The translations under genes were made by a program, and so were the position numbers. Shown piece after piece: positions 42,001 to 51,354 of a stretch of 64,000 bases of DNA. The DNA is from Natronobacterium haloterrestre (lineage in GTDB: Archaea; Halobacteriota; Halobacteria; Halobacteriales; Natrialbaceae), in assembly GCF_900112205.1 (NCBI RefSeq), contig NZ_FOKW01000014.1, positions 22,415 through 86,414 of the forward strand, in the 5' to 3' direction. The notes beneath the pieces are model-generated. The model was not told the DNA's origin and did no database searches. It saw only the letters and a program-made list of their open reading frames with translations. Each line of letters begins with the position of its first letter. Position 1 is the stretch's first letter.

Positions 42001-43938
42001 TGGCCAGAGTTGTTGAAGATCTGCCTTGAAGTCGTCAGATCGGCCACTGCCCCCACGTGATCCCGTCCAGCCGTCAGGCCGGTATACCGTATTCGCGAAG
42101 AACTGGAACCTATCGACGGGCAGGTGACTCGGGCCGTCTTCGGGCGGGAGGAACAACCGATCTTCGTTCTTTTGTACGCGTTCGACGCCTGGCCCATCGG
42201 GAGAATCTATCGGGAACAATTCGGCGTTCGCACAGGCGTCTTTGAACGCATCAGCCTCCTCATCGATGTGACTCTCGTAAACTCGAAGTAAGATATCGAT
42301 TATCGGATCGACCATACGACGCTGGCCGACGGTTTCGTAGGAACGAATCGATACATCTGCCGCTGCAGCTTCGAGCATTGCTGGAACGTCAGTATCTGGT
42401 ACGACCTCGACGCCTAATCGCTTGAGCATCGTATGATGGACTGGATCAAGCACCGACTGGTGGGGGATATGTGTGTCAACGGCCCCAGTCTTGCCCGCTC
42501 GTCCGACCGAAGACAAAGACGCGATATCTCGGGCTAGATCGGGATGAGAATCACTCCCGGGTGGAAGTCGTGTGTCGGCGGGGGGTACGAGTGAGGATGT
42601 AGCGCCAAGAGATTTTGAACCGAGTACGGTGGGAAGCCACTCCATCTCCATGACCATCTCTCGCAGTTGCTTTGCGAATTCATGGACGAACGACGGCGCA
42701 CTCTCCGGTATCTCTGACCACGGCAGTGAGAAACAATCGAGCAAATCGCTCGCAGTCGTCGCCGTATCTCGAGCCAGCGGGAGAACAGTATCGGGAAAGA
42801 GATCGAGCGCGGACGCAAGCAGGAAAGCGTTATATTGATTTTCAGCGTCCAAATCCAGCGGTATTTGCTCGCGTGACATGTTGGTGTTGAACGCACCGTT
42901 GATCTGAACTGGGATTGGGGACTGCAACTCTGTTGGGAGAAAGACGTGGAACATCGGTCGACTTTGAAACGGTCGGAGATGGACGCCATCTGACCGCCTC
43001 ACGTACCGAAGTGCGATACCGACCTCCGCGTGCGTTATCGTCTCATCAGGTTTGTTCGTAATCCTCTCAGGGATTTTGAGTGATGGTCGACGGAAGACAA
43101 CGTACTGTGTCGGTTCAGATGATTCATCTGACTCCAACGCTCCACGTCCATTAATACTGACTCGTGTGACTTTGACATCGTCGACCTGTCTGCTGTCGCG
43201 ATCAAGTGTCCAGCTGAACTCCTCGTCGCCGATCGCAACTTCGAGCCTCTCCACATTTTGTAGGAACAGTAGCAGCTCTCTATCGATGTTGCGCAGGTCA
43301 CGTTCAACCTGTTCACGAACACCGTCGAATAGTTCGAGTGCAAATACCGTCTGAAACCCACAGGGATGGTGATCCGTGTTGAGGAGTTGGTCAACTTCTT
43401 CTGGCCGTTCCGAAACAGGAAATGGGAGGCAGAGGACCGGAACCATGTCTTTAGTCATCCCATCGCGTTTTTCGATCGCGGTCTCAAGACAATCGGCACT
43501 CCTCTCCGGATCGAACCTGAAACTGATACCCGTCGAATATACTGCAGGGCGATCGGTGATCTCGAGGACTGACGTGAATCCGCGTCCCTTGTGTCCGATC
43601 GTCTCGTGTTCACCGTCTTCGACGGATTTGCCGCTAACACCCATCGTACAGAGCGAGTCGACATCTCGCTGCTCAATCTTTCGCCCAGTGTTCGCTACGT
43701 AGAGATAGTCGTCAGTTAGTTCGAATCTCGCGACTGCATCGCGCCCTTCTGTGGAGCCAAGTGCATCGTCAGCATTCTGGATCAATTCATAAATGAATCG
43801 GCGGGAGTAATCCTCGCTATTCTGACTCTCCTCTTCATATTGGGAATGGAGAAATCGGGGACTTGTCTCAAGGCTATCCACAGAGTCTTTGCGGAATTCG
43901 TTGAGAAAAGATACCTCCGACGGCGGCGTACTTTCCAT
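39058..43938 (-). CDS. Giant sacsin-like ATPase with C-terminal DUF3883 domain
   Basis: 1626 residues. N-terminal GHKL/Hsp90-type ATP-binding domain as in sacsin: RFIYELIQNADDALGSTEG (N box, near residue 50), LYVANTGRKIEQRDVDSLC, IGHKGRGFTSVLEITDRP (glycine box). A long middle region is unassigned. The C-terminus carries DUF3883 at about 1490-1600: YPGFDLLIVHPESHEAERLI, EIKASTGDNGRGSMTLNEW, RYWLYVVGNLSVDAA, a nuclease-like domain with an E-x-K pair. Such proteins occur in defence islands. A TATA box 27 bases upstream supports ATG 43938. It is the last gene of a leftward cluster with AddA/AddB-like genes, 133 bases from the nearest. Confidence 0.75.
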   Translation of the reverse strand: MESTPPSEVSFLNEFRKDSVDSLETSPRFLHSQYEEESQNSEDYSRRFIYELIQNADDALGSTEGRDAVARFELTDDYLYVANTGRKIEQRDVDSLCTMGVSGKSVEDGEHETIGHKGRGFTSVLEITDRPAVYSTGISFRFDPERSADCLETAIEKRDGMTKDMVPVLCLPFPVSERPEEVDQLLNTDHHPCGFQTVFALELFDGVREQVERDLRNIDRELLLFLQNVERLEVAIGDEEFSWTLDRDSRQVDDVKVTRVSINGRGALESDESSEPTQYVVFRRPSLKIPERITNKPDETITHAEVGIALRYVRRSDGVHLRPFQSRPMFHVFLPTELQSPIPVQINGAFNTNMSREQIPLDLDAENQYNAFLLASALDLFPDTVLPLARDTATTASDLLDCFSLPWSEIPESAPSFVHEFAKQLREMVMEMEWLPTVLGSKSLGATSSLVPPADTRLPPGSDSHPDLARDIASLSSVGRAGKTGAVDTHIPHQSVLDPVHHTMLKRLGVEVVPDTDVPAMLEAAAADVSIRSYETVGQRRMVDPIIDILLRVYESHIDEEADAFKDACANAELFPIDSPDGPGVERVQKNEDRLFLPPEDGPSHLPVDRFQFFANTVYRPDGWTGSRGGSGRSDDFKADLQQLWPLDEFRFDTFAQGVIIPKLPSPGRTTGQEDVESLERLEVLELVQQLGVDSVDPESPLPYEQRTKTDLFPLCRLPVPTREGGWKPAHSVYFGAAWQSEVPEHGRIEPLLQAADIDASFVAPPSRFIDKSNDSVSEDEGTESDESSQSPETAWWEFLTWLGVREHVHLTPLFGPSQQQYYSEVKDFTAPDHPSALDTVDSTRWQEYREYLLESLDEYPFEEFSSKSLYSLHGFENIDTFVAKARADASFAGRLFSHLECWWETPPGGATDLSRYSDVVVGLNRTSYSNVIDRGNGIPTSQERHAIGRNLWLWQLRSRQWIPTDSGSYRPTAVWQESRATQRVALQLGRDDQINLLPVITIGSDDDESVLADQLGIRSDLDTELRPEDARRVVENLATFIREQFPDDERSERIGAAKRSIQTVYRNLTRRLPSTQQSVTKLSDEWEDARETLAETAVVAKSDNGFDLHPASETVFVRSDSAFQEARSLGAPTFLLSERDAGAFGDWFGLQDFTTHLVREIQMGKESDETSKLHRWLSRAAPYLLARLEADRPEQADDDLRALRTFVDNVCVVEELQVVRRLELDHRSLPEDATAVEFVDPNEGDELVDIYDGTHKRPRPLLALPEADHGDNLCRRAAKLLCDHVAFPNVEAVLLAIQSSRNGDLESYARYADLDDETVDRKQAAFKGKSVSYGFDDVDPTTFSGTTSFEQEVAHTEKSDAERVSDDSIGAPTTDSQSESSTATSSPSQLYEVESLALEGTEILEGAGERPEPTTGTDTDDGTGDRSNGRTHNQRASPNRATRDDEIESVGTDLVTVFEAQRLKECYDVSDPGRYIFDVSQTLQTRDPDDELLDTVLTDLAAEAGISKRYPGFDLLIVHPESHEAERLIEIKASTGDNGRGSMTLNEWRTAECDSTQQRYWLYVVGNLSVDAAGDPFIRRIENPAKVLYAREEAEERVQSKVRVHTADFEEGVEVKETRYTPKNE

Positions 43939-43961
43939 GACCTATTATATCAGGAATTCTT

Positions 43962-43968
43962 TATATAA
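43962..43968 (-). promoter_or_regulatory. TATA element for the sacsin-like gene
   Basis: Lower strand TTATATA, about 27 bases before ATG 43938, so the large gene has its own leaderless promoter besides any readthrough from the helicase genes. Confidence 0.55.
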
Positions 43969-44071
43969 GAATGCCGGCTATCACGACGGTACAAACGAAA
44001 AGCAAGTCTCTGACGAGATCAACCTTCGGTGTTTCTTGTATCCGTCGGAAGCACTACCCGATTAATGACCA

Positions 44072-47000
44072 TCAGCCCGATGTGAGCATTTTAACCATTG
44101 AGCGGAGTTCTGATTCGATCTCTCTTATCTGGTCAACCGACCACTCAAAATCCTCTGTGACGCCGGTATCGGTGAATCGGAGTGATGCTTTAACCCTTCG
44201 ACTGGAATCGTGTTGGAAGAGCGCGAGCGCATAGGCGAGCATCTGGGGGCGATAGTGTTCAGCTAACTCATCAGTCGGCGTAGCTGAGCAGTCATTCGTC
44301 TTGTAGTCGATGATATAGTAATACTCGGGAGTGACGAGCAGCCGGTCGATGTCTCCAACGATCCGCGTATCATCGAGTCGGGCAACAACGGAGTACTCGT
44401 CGTAGGTCTCTTGGAGAGTGACGTTAGCCTCAACGCTGTCGACGAACGCAACCGCGTCATCGGCGTGGGCAATAGCCTCGTCAATATCAGTAACCGTGGG
44501 TTCTTCACCAGCCATCCCACTGATCCGGTAGATCAAATCATCCCACTCCGTTCGCGGTGGCTGGAGTTCATTGATCCGGTGGACAACAGTCCCAAATGTT
44601 GTCGGACTCAGTCCTGTTGAGTCTGTCTCAGTTGTTTCCGAGTAGGTGTGCCCGTCTTCAGAGGCAGCCGCGACCCCGTTCACAAGGGTCGTCGCAGCGA
44701 CACGAACTGCCGGTAATTGAGTTGGTGGTGTCGGAATCGTTATCTCGGGGGTCGATTCCGCGGTCGATTCGTCAGTTTTCCATTCAGTCGGTCGCAACGG
44801 CGTGCGAACATTATACCTAGCCGCGCCAAGTTGACCGCCTGCCTGGTCGCTGTGAATCGCTTGGTCGAGAAGGTCGTCATCAAGCACCAGGGGTTGGAGC
44901 CAGTCCCGCCATCGGTCAGCCTCCTCAAAGGCGGCTACCTCGCCGAGTTCAATGTTGCCGTCATTGGTGTATCCAAACTCGTGGGTACCACACAGCAAAA
45001 GGTGATCCCGAGTCCGTGTACACGCAACGTAGAGAAGTCGCTTCGACTCCGATCGCTCCTGGGGACGTGACTGTCGGTCGGCGTACTCGTGGATGGCCGT
45101 CTTCTCGATCGAGAACGCATCATCCGGATTCGGACCACTGACAGCCGGAACTGGCGGCGCGTCATCGGTGCCCTCGACGAGTCGAACGTATCCATGGTCA
45201 TCGACGGACCGCCCGAAGTTGAGACTACTCCCGAGATCAGGAACGGTGACAATCGGGAACTCCAGTCCCTTCGCGGAGTGGATCGTCATGATCCGAACAC
45301 CCTCGACGTCCCCCGGGATGTCGGCTTCTCCTTCACGGGGGTCGATCTCGGCCTGTCGGTCAATACGATGGAGCAATCCGGCAGCTGTGTGAACACCGTT
45401 CTCACTCCAGGTGCGTACCTGATCGCGGAACTTCTCAACGTTCGCGACGGCCTGTTGACCGCGTTCGTCAGCACTCACACTCGCCAGATACCCGGTGTCG
45501 TCGATCACCTGGGACAGCAGGCGGTTCCACGGGAGTACGCCATCTTCGGACGGCGTCGCACAGCCGCTAAGAGTCCGCCACTCCGTAAGGAGATCAAACG
45601 CGTCCGCGAGCTGTGGATCGTCCGTCTTGGCGAGCGCGTCCCACACTGAATCAGCCTCGGCGACAGCCGGTGCGAGGCGATCATCAGCGAATCCGAACAG
45701 CGGTGATCGAAGCACCCCATAGAGGGAGACATCGTCCTGAGGGTCACCGAGTACTCGAAGCAGGTTCGTGAGCGCCTGGACCTCGGGTGTATCATAGAAC
45801 CCGACGCCACCGACGACAGTGTAGGGAACGTCGTATTCCTCGAGGGCCCGTTGATACCGATCCAGATGGGTTCGCCGGCGGAGGAGGATTGCCGTATCGT
45901 CCGGCGTAGCGTCGCGATGAACACCCGTGTCGGGGTCTTGGACTGTCGGCGGATCGTCAAATAGGTGGGTCAGTCGAGCAGCGAGCGCTTGCGCCTCGGC
46001 CTCGATTGTGTGGTCGAGCGCGCCTTCCGCAACCGGATGGTCATCGCCGAAGAGCTCCGCCGCCGTGTCGGCGTTGTCGGGGACAGCGAGATACTCAACG
46101 CTGCCGGTGAGTCCCTCAATGTCTTCGACCTGGTCGCGCTGCGTGGACAACTCCTGCGGTGGCGCTTCGTAGGGTTCATGGGTATCACCTTCCGGCTGGA
46201 ACAGGTACTCGAAGAGTTCGTTCAGGAACGACAACGGCTCGTCCAGCGTCCGGAAGTTCCCGGAGAGTTCGAGGGCGGTCGGACTCTCGGCATCGCTGTC
46301 GAGAACATCGTCAACCCCACGGGCCTCGTTGACGGTCTGGAGTTCTCTGCGCGCATCCCCGAACGTCGTCACGTCGGCCCCACGGAATCCGTAGATGCTC
46401 TGTTTCTCGTCGCCGACCAGGAAGACGTTCGACGCTGCCTGTTCGTCGACACCCGTGAGGAGCTTGACTAACTCCCACTGGCGCGGGTCCGTGTCCTGGA
46501 ACTCGTCGACCATCACGGCCGCAAACTGCTCTTGAAGCCGCTCCGTGACGGCATCGTTAGCTCGCAAGAACTCGAGTGTCGTCTCGATCACGTCGGGAAA
46601 ATCAAGCGTATCGCGGCGATCCTTCTCGTCGGTGTAGGCTGCGAGGACATCGTTGAAGACGCGCATTAGAGCGAGCGCGTAGTGAGCACTATTCGTTTCC
46701 AGTTCTCCGGGCGTCGTCTCGACTGCATCCGCGTGCGGTTCGACGGCCGCGATGACCGCGTCGATGGTGTCCTTCAGGTCGTCGTAGACGTCACCGTACT
46801 CACTCCAATCGTCCCGGTCACCGACGACGTACCCCGAACTGCTGTACAGGCCGCCGTTTTTCTTCTCACAAGCCTCGTACAGCTCGAGGATTGCCCTCTG
46901 ACAGTCACGGGGATCGCTTTCCTCGGGGTCGTCAGGGAGTGTCGTCGGGACCTCGGTAAAGGTCCGATAGGCCCGAAGACCATCATTGTCGGCGATAGCA

Positions 47001-47719
47001 CCCTCACGGTCGACGCGGTCCGCGACCGTGCGTAGCTGCTCAAGGAGTCCGTCCGCATACAGCGTCTGTCGAGCGTCGGCAGCGTCGAGATCACAGACAA
47101 CCTCCCAGCAGATATCGACGTATTCGTCGACCTCCGCATCACGCCACGCCTCGAGGACCGCCTCGCTCTGTGGGCGCTCATCGAGTAGTCCAGCGAGTAC
47201 ATCGACCAGCTGGTCACGGCCCCAGAGCTGAGCAAGGAGCTTCACGTCCTCATTGTCCTGGTTGCGTTCGAGGAACTCCGTCACGACTTCGCGTTGGAGT
47301 GTCGCGGCGCCGTCTTCATCGAGTACGGCGAAGCCGAGCGGGACCGGAGCCTCAACGGCCCGTTCTCGCAAGAGCCGCGTACAGAACGCGTGAATAGTGT
47401 GGACGTAGCCGTCCTCTAGGTCATCGAGGACATTTCGCCAACGGTGGTAGGCCTCTGGTGAGTCGACAGCCTCGAGCCGATCGTACACCTCCTCACGAAC
47501 GCGCTCGGTCAGTTCGGCAGCAGCCTTTCGCGTGAAGGTGATCGTGACGATATTCTCCGGCGTGAGCGACGGGTTCTCGGCCAGTATTGTCACGTACCGC
47601 TCGGTGAGCGTCGTCGTCTTCCCCGTCCCGGCGCCGGCAGTAATCGCGACGTTCCGGCCTTGGACGAGCGCGTCCTCCTGTTCTTCTGTGAGTTGAATCT
47701 CCACGGGTTCCTCAGTCAT
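44072..47719 (-). CDS. AddA/RecB-like helicase-nuclease
   Basis: 1215 residues. UvrD-type helicase motifs: Walker A VAITAGAGTGKTTTLTERYV (residues 29-48), motif Ia IVTITFTRKAAAELTERV, DFPDVIETTLEFLR, motif II VMVDEFQDTDPRQWELVKLL, motif III VFLVGDEKQSIYGFRGADV, motif V VRIMTIHSAKGLEFPIVTV, motif VI KRLLYVACTRTRDHLLLCG. The C-terminus has a RecB-type nuclease: IVGDIDRLLVTPEYYYIIDY followed by KTN. This is the architecture of AddA. It overlaps the AddB-like gene by 8 bases. In bacteria AddAB resects double-strand ends; here it may act in repair or in degrading invader DNA. Confidence 0.85.
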   Translation of the reverse strand: MTEEPVEIQLTEEQEDALVQGRNVAITAGAGTGKTTTLTERYVTILAENPSLTPENIVTITFTRKAAAELTERVREEVYDRLEAVDSPEAYHRWRNVLDDLEDGYVHTIHAFCTRLLRERAVEAPVPLGFAVLDEDGAATLQREVVTEFLERNQDNEDVKLLAQLWGRDQLVDVLAGLLDERPQSEAVLEAWRDAEVDEYVDICWEVVCDLDAADARQTLYADGLLEQLRTVADRVDREGAIADNDGLRAYRTFTEVPTTLPDDPEESDPRDCQRAILELYEACEKKNGGLYSSSGYVVGDRDDWSEYGDVYDDLKDTIDAVIAAVEPHADAVETTPGELETNSAHYALALMRVFNDVLAAYTDEKDRRDTLDFPDVIETTLEFLRANDAVTERLQEQFAAVMVDEFQDTDPRQWELVKLLTGVDEQAASNVFLVGDEKQSIYGFRGADVTTFGDARRELQTVNEARGVDDVLDSDAESPTALELSGNFRTLDEPLSFLNELFEYLFQPEGDTHEPYEAPPQELSTQRDQVEDIEGLTGSVEYLAVPDNADTAAELFGDDHPVAEGALDHTIEAEAQALAARLTHLFDDPPTVQDPDTGVHRDATPDDTAILLRRRTHLDRYQRALEEYDVPYTVVGGVGFYDTPEVQALTNLLRVLGDPQDDVSLYGVLRSPLFGFADDRLAPAVAEADSVWDALAKTDDPQLADAFDLLTEWRTLSGCATPSEDGVLPWNRLLSQVIDDTGYLASVSADERGQQAVANVEKFRDQVRTWSENGVHTAAGLLHRIDRQAEIDPREGEADIPGDVEGVRIMTIHSAKGLEFPIVTVPDLGSSLNFGRSVDDHGYVRLVEGTDDAPPVPAVSGPNPDDAFSIEKTAIHEYADRQSRPQERSESKRLLYVACTRTRDHLLLCGTHEFGYTNDGNIELGEVAAFEEADRWRDWLQPLVLDDDLLDQAIHSDQAGGQLGAARYNVRTPLRPTEWKTDESTAESTPEITIPTPPTQLPAVRVAATTLVNGVAAASEDGHTYSETTETDSTGLSPTTFGTVVHRINELQPPRTEWDDLIYRISGMAGEEPTVTDIDEAIAHADDAVAFVDSVEANVTLQETYDEYSVVARLDDTRIVGDIDRLLVTPEYYYIIDYKTNDCSATPTDELAEHYRPQMLAYALALFQHDSSRRVKASLRFTDTGVTEDFEWSVDQIREIESELRSMVKMLTSG

Positions 47720-50700
47720 CGCTCATCACCGCCTCGATGTCCTCGTCGTCACGAACACGGAGTGGAACGTACGCAGCGTCGTCCTCGTGGACCTCGTCGA
47801 CGAACTCCCGCTTGCGGTGATGGCGGACATCGCACGCCCGACTGTAGTCACAGTATCGGCAGTTCGCTCCACGGGCCGACAGAAGCGTCGTGTGGAACCG
47901 TCCGTTTCCGATCGCCTCGTCGACCTGACCCAACCACTCCGGAACGACATCGTTCAGGAAACGTCGGAGTTCGACCTCGGAATCGAACTTCGACTCAACC
48001 CCGCGTGGAACCTTGAGGTCGTTGGGGGGTCGCACCTGATAGTACGTCGCCGAGAGCGAGCCCTCCTCGAACAGATCACCGTCGACGACCTCGGCGGCTG
48101 CAAGTAAATAGATGGGAAGTTGGAACTTCGTGCCGCCGGTGGTCTTCGTCATATATGGTGCTCGCCCAGTCTTGTAGTCGTAGAGCGTGAGTGTCGGTTG
48201 CTCGCTATCCCGACTCACGTCGACGCGGTCGATGTATCCACGAATCGAGACGGTCGAGCCGTCCGGTCGCTCAACCGTGAACGGTCCCGCATCTGAGTCG
48301 GGAAGCCCCTCGCCGAACGGGACCTCGAACAGATGTGGGCGGGCGGCGCCGTCCCGCGAGAGTTCGTTGTCGAGGAAGGTAGCGAACAATCCCTGTTCTG
48401 GTGCGTCGTGGGGTTTGCTCCCGGCCTCATAAGGGGTGTTCTCGCCGTCACCCAGGCCCGCGAACAGCTCCGCCTTCCACCGTTCGTAGAACAGGCCGTC
48501 GTACTCGAAGTCAGCATCCCGGAGTTCCTCGACGGCGATCTCGCGAAGGTGCGTCGCCAGGCCGTCCCGGTCGAAGTCCGTGAGATCGACAGTATCCTCG
48601 GTCTCGTCCTGCAGATCCGCGAAAAACCGTTCGAGGACATCGTGAACGTACGACCCAGTTTCGAGGGGCGTGGGGACGACCTCGACGTCATCGGGGTCCT
48701 CGATTCCGAGTACTTCGTCAGCGTAGAACTTGAACCCACACTCGACGTATCGTTCGATTCGACTCGCGCTGTAGGGTTCTCGTTCCGACGGAGGGTATAC
48801 CTCATCGACTGTCTCGGGTTCTAACACGCCGTTGTGTTCGGAGAGGCCAGCTGTTCCCCTGTTGTCCGCACAGTGGAGTCCCCGATCCGTACGCTTGGTC
48901 TGTTCGGGGGAGAGGTCACCTCGGTCGCCGGCGCGGCTGACTGCCGTACGCCGGTCGGCCGTTGCAGCGACGTGCCGCTGCAGGTCCTCGCGGGAGCCCA
49001 CGCGGTCGTCGACGCCGTCTTCGGGTTCGATGCCGGTCACGCGCTGGAGTTCGTCGAGGACCGGCGACCGGACGACTGCGGACTCGTCGTCGCCCGTCTC
49101 TGGTGTGGTGATCGTGAGTTCGTCGACGTTCGCGAGCAGCGTCGCGAAGAGATAGCGGCCACGGAGTCGCTCGTCGCCGGTGGCGAAGCGCGGATGGGCC
49201 TCGGTCATCTCCTCGAAGAAGGCTGGGCGTTCCGGCGTCACCGGGAAGTGCTCGCTCGTCAGTCCCACGAGAAAAACCTTCTCGAACGAGCGCATCCGGG
49301 CGTCGAGCAACCCCATCACTTCGACGTGGCCGCCAGCAGCACGCTGCGAAACCCGGATCGGCACACCATCGAACGCACGGGTGAAGAATGCCAATGGGGA
49401 AAGGTCGCTACTGACCGCCGCCAGAGACTCGAACGAGGAGAGGACCTCGTCCACGAGATCGTAGGCCCGCTGTTCGACGGCTTGCTCGGCGTCGCTGGCG
49501 TAGTCCTCCGTCGCCGCCTCTAGGTCGAACCGGTCGTCTAACAGTCGACGGAGTGTCTCGGTTGCGTCCTCGACGTCGTCTGTTCGGAGCGTCTCTAGCG
49601 TGGCCAGCAGCTCCTCGATCAGTGCCGCCGCTTGGTCGTCGACGTCATCGAGGAGGGGTGACACAGAAACCGTGTCACGCCGGCGAGCAGCTGCCGTAAC
49701 AGCGTTGGCCTGATCGGTGTCGACGACGTCGACCAGTGGATTCGCTAACAGGGACGTGAGATCCTCAGCACGGGGGTCGGGTTCGGCGAGGTTCAGGAGA
49801 TCGTGTACAACGCTCCCGGTGAACGTCCGGTTCAGCTGTGAGGCAGCAGTCGTGACGTGCGGAATGTCGAACGTATCGAACGTGTCCTCAACATACCCCG
49901 AATAGACCTCCGTTCCCGGGACGACGACAGCCAAATCGTCGGGATCATGGCCATCGGCTAACTCGGTTCGGAGTTCGCGAGCGACGAAACGAATCTCGCG
50001 CTCGGGCGTCGGGAGTTCCCGCCACCGGAGGGCGTTTGGAACAGGGACGGTGTCGGGATTCGGGCGATAGAGTGACTCGGTGATCGTTGCAAAGGTCTGC
50101 CCCGACTGGTCGACCGGCTCGAGTTCCACTATCTCAAAGTCGAGCGCTTCGTAGACCTCCAGAGCGTCTTCCGCAACGGCGTCGACTCCGCTCCGACCAT
50201 CCTGATGGAGCGGCAGCAGTGCAATCACCGGGAGTTCGTCAACGAGGCGTTCGATGAAGCGGCGTTCGACGGGGCGGAACTCGTGATACCCGGAAAGAAC
50301 GACGACGTCAACCTCCGGAGAGAAATCCGATAATGGCTGCTCTGTCGTCGCTACGGCGTCGAACATCTCTCCTCGGGTACAGACCCACTCATCGACGTAG
50401 TCGGCATGGAGGTCCTGGTAGTGGCGGTAAGCGTCGACAGTAGCTACTGCGATACGGTCATCGAGGGCTGAGCCCTCAAACTCCGTTGCGAGCGCCTCGG
50501 AAGTCCGGACGCCGGCGTCATCGAAGAGTGAGAAACGGCTACTGAACGAATCTGCGAGAGCGGCTGAGGCCGGTTCGCCGGCGAGAGCGCCATCTGTTTC
50601 GGCTGTCGTTCTGTCAAGCGCGTACTCCGCGAGCCGGCGATTCAACTGCCCGGAGAGGGGTTGAACAGGGCCGTGGAGATGCTCGTACCACTCACGAACG

Positions 50701-50900
50701 ACCGCGTCGAGGGTCTCGGCACGAAGAAGGAGAGGTTCGTGCGAAGCGGCCCAGCCGTCCTCGACCGTACTCCGACGTGCGTCGTTCCGCGTTATGTAGA
50801 GAATACTCCCCAGCGAATCGGTGGCTATGTCGTCAGCCCGCTGAAATGCTCGTTGTTCCAACCGGGCGTGTTTCGGGCCGGTGAGAAGCGTTGAATCCAT
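47712..50900 (-). CDS. AddB-like Fe-S nuclease subunit
   Basis: 1062 residues from ATG 50900 (an in-frame ATG at 50936 lies on top of the likely TATA sequence AGTATAGCC, so 50900 is preferred and fits a leaderless start). The chain follows the inactivated-helicase layout of AddB: SGYHEFRPVERRFIERLVDE, REIRFVARELRTELADGHD, VVVPGTEVYSGYVEDTFD, KVFLVGLTSEHFPVTPERP. The C-terminal nuclease has SIRGYIDRVDVSRDSEQP and LYDYKTGRAPY. A cysteine in YVECGFKFYADEVLG plus C-x2-C-x5-C in ANCRYCDYSRACDVRHHR suggest a 4Fe-4S staple as in AddB. Partner of the overlapping AddA-like gene. Confidence 0.8.
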   Translation of the reverse strand: MDSTLLTGPKHARLEQRAFQRADDIATDSLGSILYITRNDARRSTVEDGWAASHEPLLLRAETLDAVVREWYEHLHGPVQPLSGQLNRRLAEYALDRTTAETDGALAGEPASAALADSFSSRFSLFDDAGVRTSEALATEFEGSALDDRIAVATVDAYRHYQDLHADYVDEWVCTRGEMFDAVATTEQPLSDFSPEVDVVVLSGYHEFRPVERRFIERLVDELPVIALLPLHQDGRSGVDAVAEDALEVYEALDFEIVELEPVDQSGQTFATITESLYRPNPDTVPVPNALRWRELPTPEREIRFVARELRTELADGHDPDDLAVVVPGTEVYSGYVEDTFDTFDIPHVTTAASQLNRTFTGSVVHDLLNLAEPDPRAEDLTSLLANPLVDVVDTDQANAVTAAARRRDTVSVSPLLDDVDDQAAALIEELLATLETLRTDDVEDATETLRRLLDDRFDLEAATEDYASDAEQAVEQRAYDLVDEVLSSFESLAAVSSDLSPLAFFTRAFDGVPIRVSQRAAGGHVEVMGLLDARMRSFEKVFLVGLTSEHFPVTPERPAFFEEMTEAHPRFATGDERLRGRYLFATLLANVDELTITTPETGDDESAVVRSPVLDELQRVTGIEPEDGVDDRVGSREDLQRHVAATADRRTAVSRAGDRGDLSPEQTKRTDRGLHCADNRGTAGLSEHNGVLEPETVDEVYPPSEREPYSASRIERYVECGFKFYADEVLGIEDPDDVEVVPTPLETGSYVHDVLERFFADLQDETEDTVDLTDFDRDGLATHLREIAVEELRDADFEYDGLFYERWKAELFAGLGDGENTPYEAGSKPHDAPEQGLFATFLDNELSRDGAARPHLFEVPFGEGLPDSDAGPFTVERPDGSTVSIRGYIDRVDVSRDSEQPTLTLYDYKTGRAPYMTKTTGGTKFQLPIYLLAAAEVVDGDLFEEGSLSATYYQVRPPNDLKVPRGVESKFDSEVELRRFLNDVVPEWLGQVDEAIGNGRFHTTLLSARGANCRYCDYSRACDVRHHRKREFVDEVHEDDAAYVPLRVRDDEDIEAVMSDD

Positions 50901-51006
50901 CGAACACTCCCTACCAAGATATCGGCTATACTTCACTCTTGGCGAGACTGTCAGCTTAGGATGGTTTTTCGAGAGCGGCCAAAATAAATCAGAGAGGACT
51001 GTGAAC

Positions 51007-51264
51007 TCAGTCGACGGCCACTAGCACCCGGACATCTGCGTCCGAGTGTCGTTCACGCTGAGTTCGAGCAACCCGTTCTTGCAGGAAAGCATCGATCTCA
51101 TCGGCCAGCGTATCGGTGTCCTCTCTACCGACGTGTACGATCAGCGTGGATCGGTCTGGATCGTTGTTGTCACTGACAAGCGATACGTCTTTGAATTCGT
51201 CCGGCTGCCTGTGCGCCTCGAATTCCTCGGCGACCTGATCCGCTAGATGATCGAACTTATTCAC
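51007..51264 (-). CDS. Hypothetical acidic protein, 85 residues
   Basis: DHLADQVAEEFEAHRQPDEF, STLIVHVGREDTDTLADEID, DADVRVLVAVD: a compact alpha/beta pattern. Lies just upstream of the AddB-like gene on the same strand, 106 bases away, and may be co-regulated. No family recognised. Confidence 0.5.
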   Translation of the reverse strand: MNKFDHLADQVAEEFEAHRQPDEFKDVSLVSDNNDPDRSTLIVHVGREDTDTLADEIDAFLQERVARTQRERHSDADVRVLVAVD

Positions 51265-51354
51265 TGGATTGGCTGTCAGAATAATATCTCTATTGTGACC
51301 CTCGCTTGAGAGGTATATCTATTTAATCTAAGAGTCAGTCAGCCATCAGTGAGA

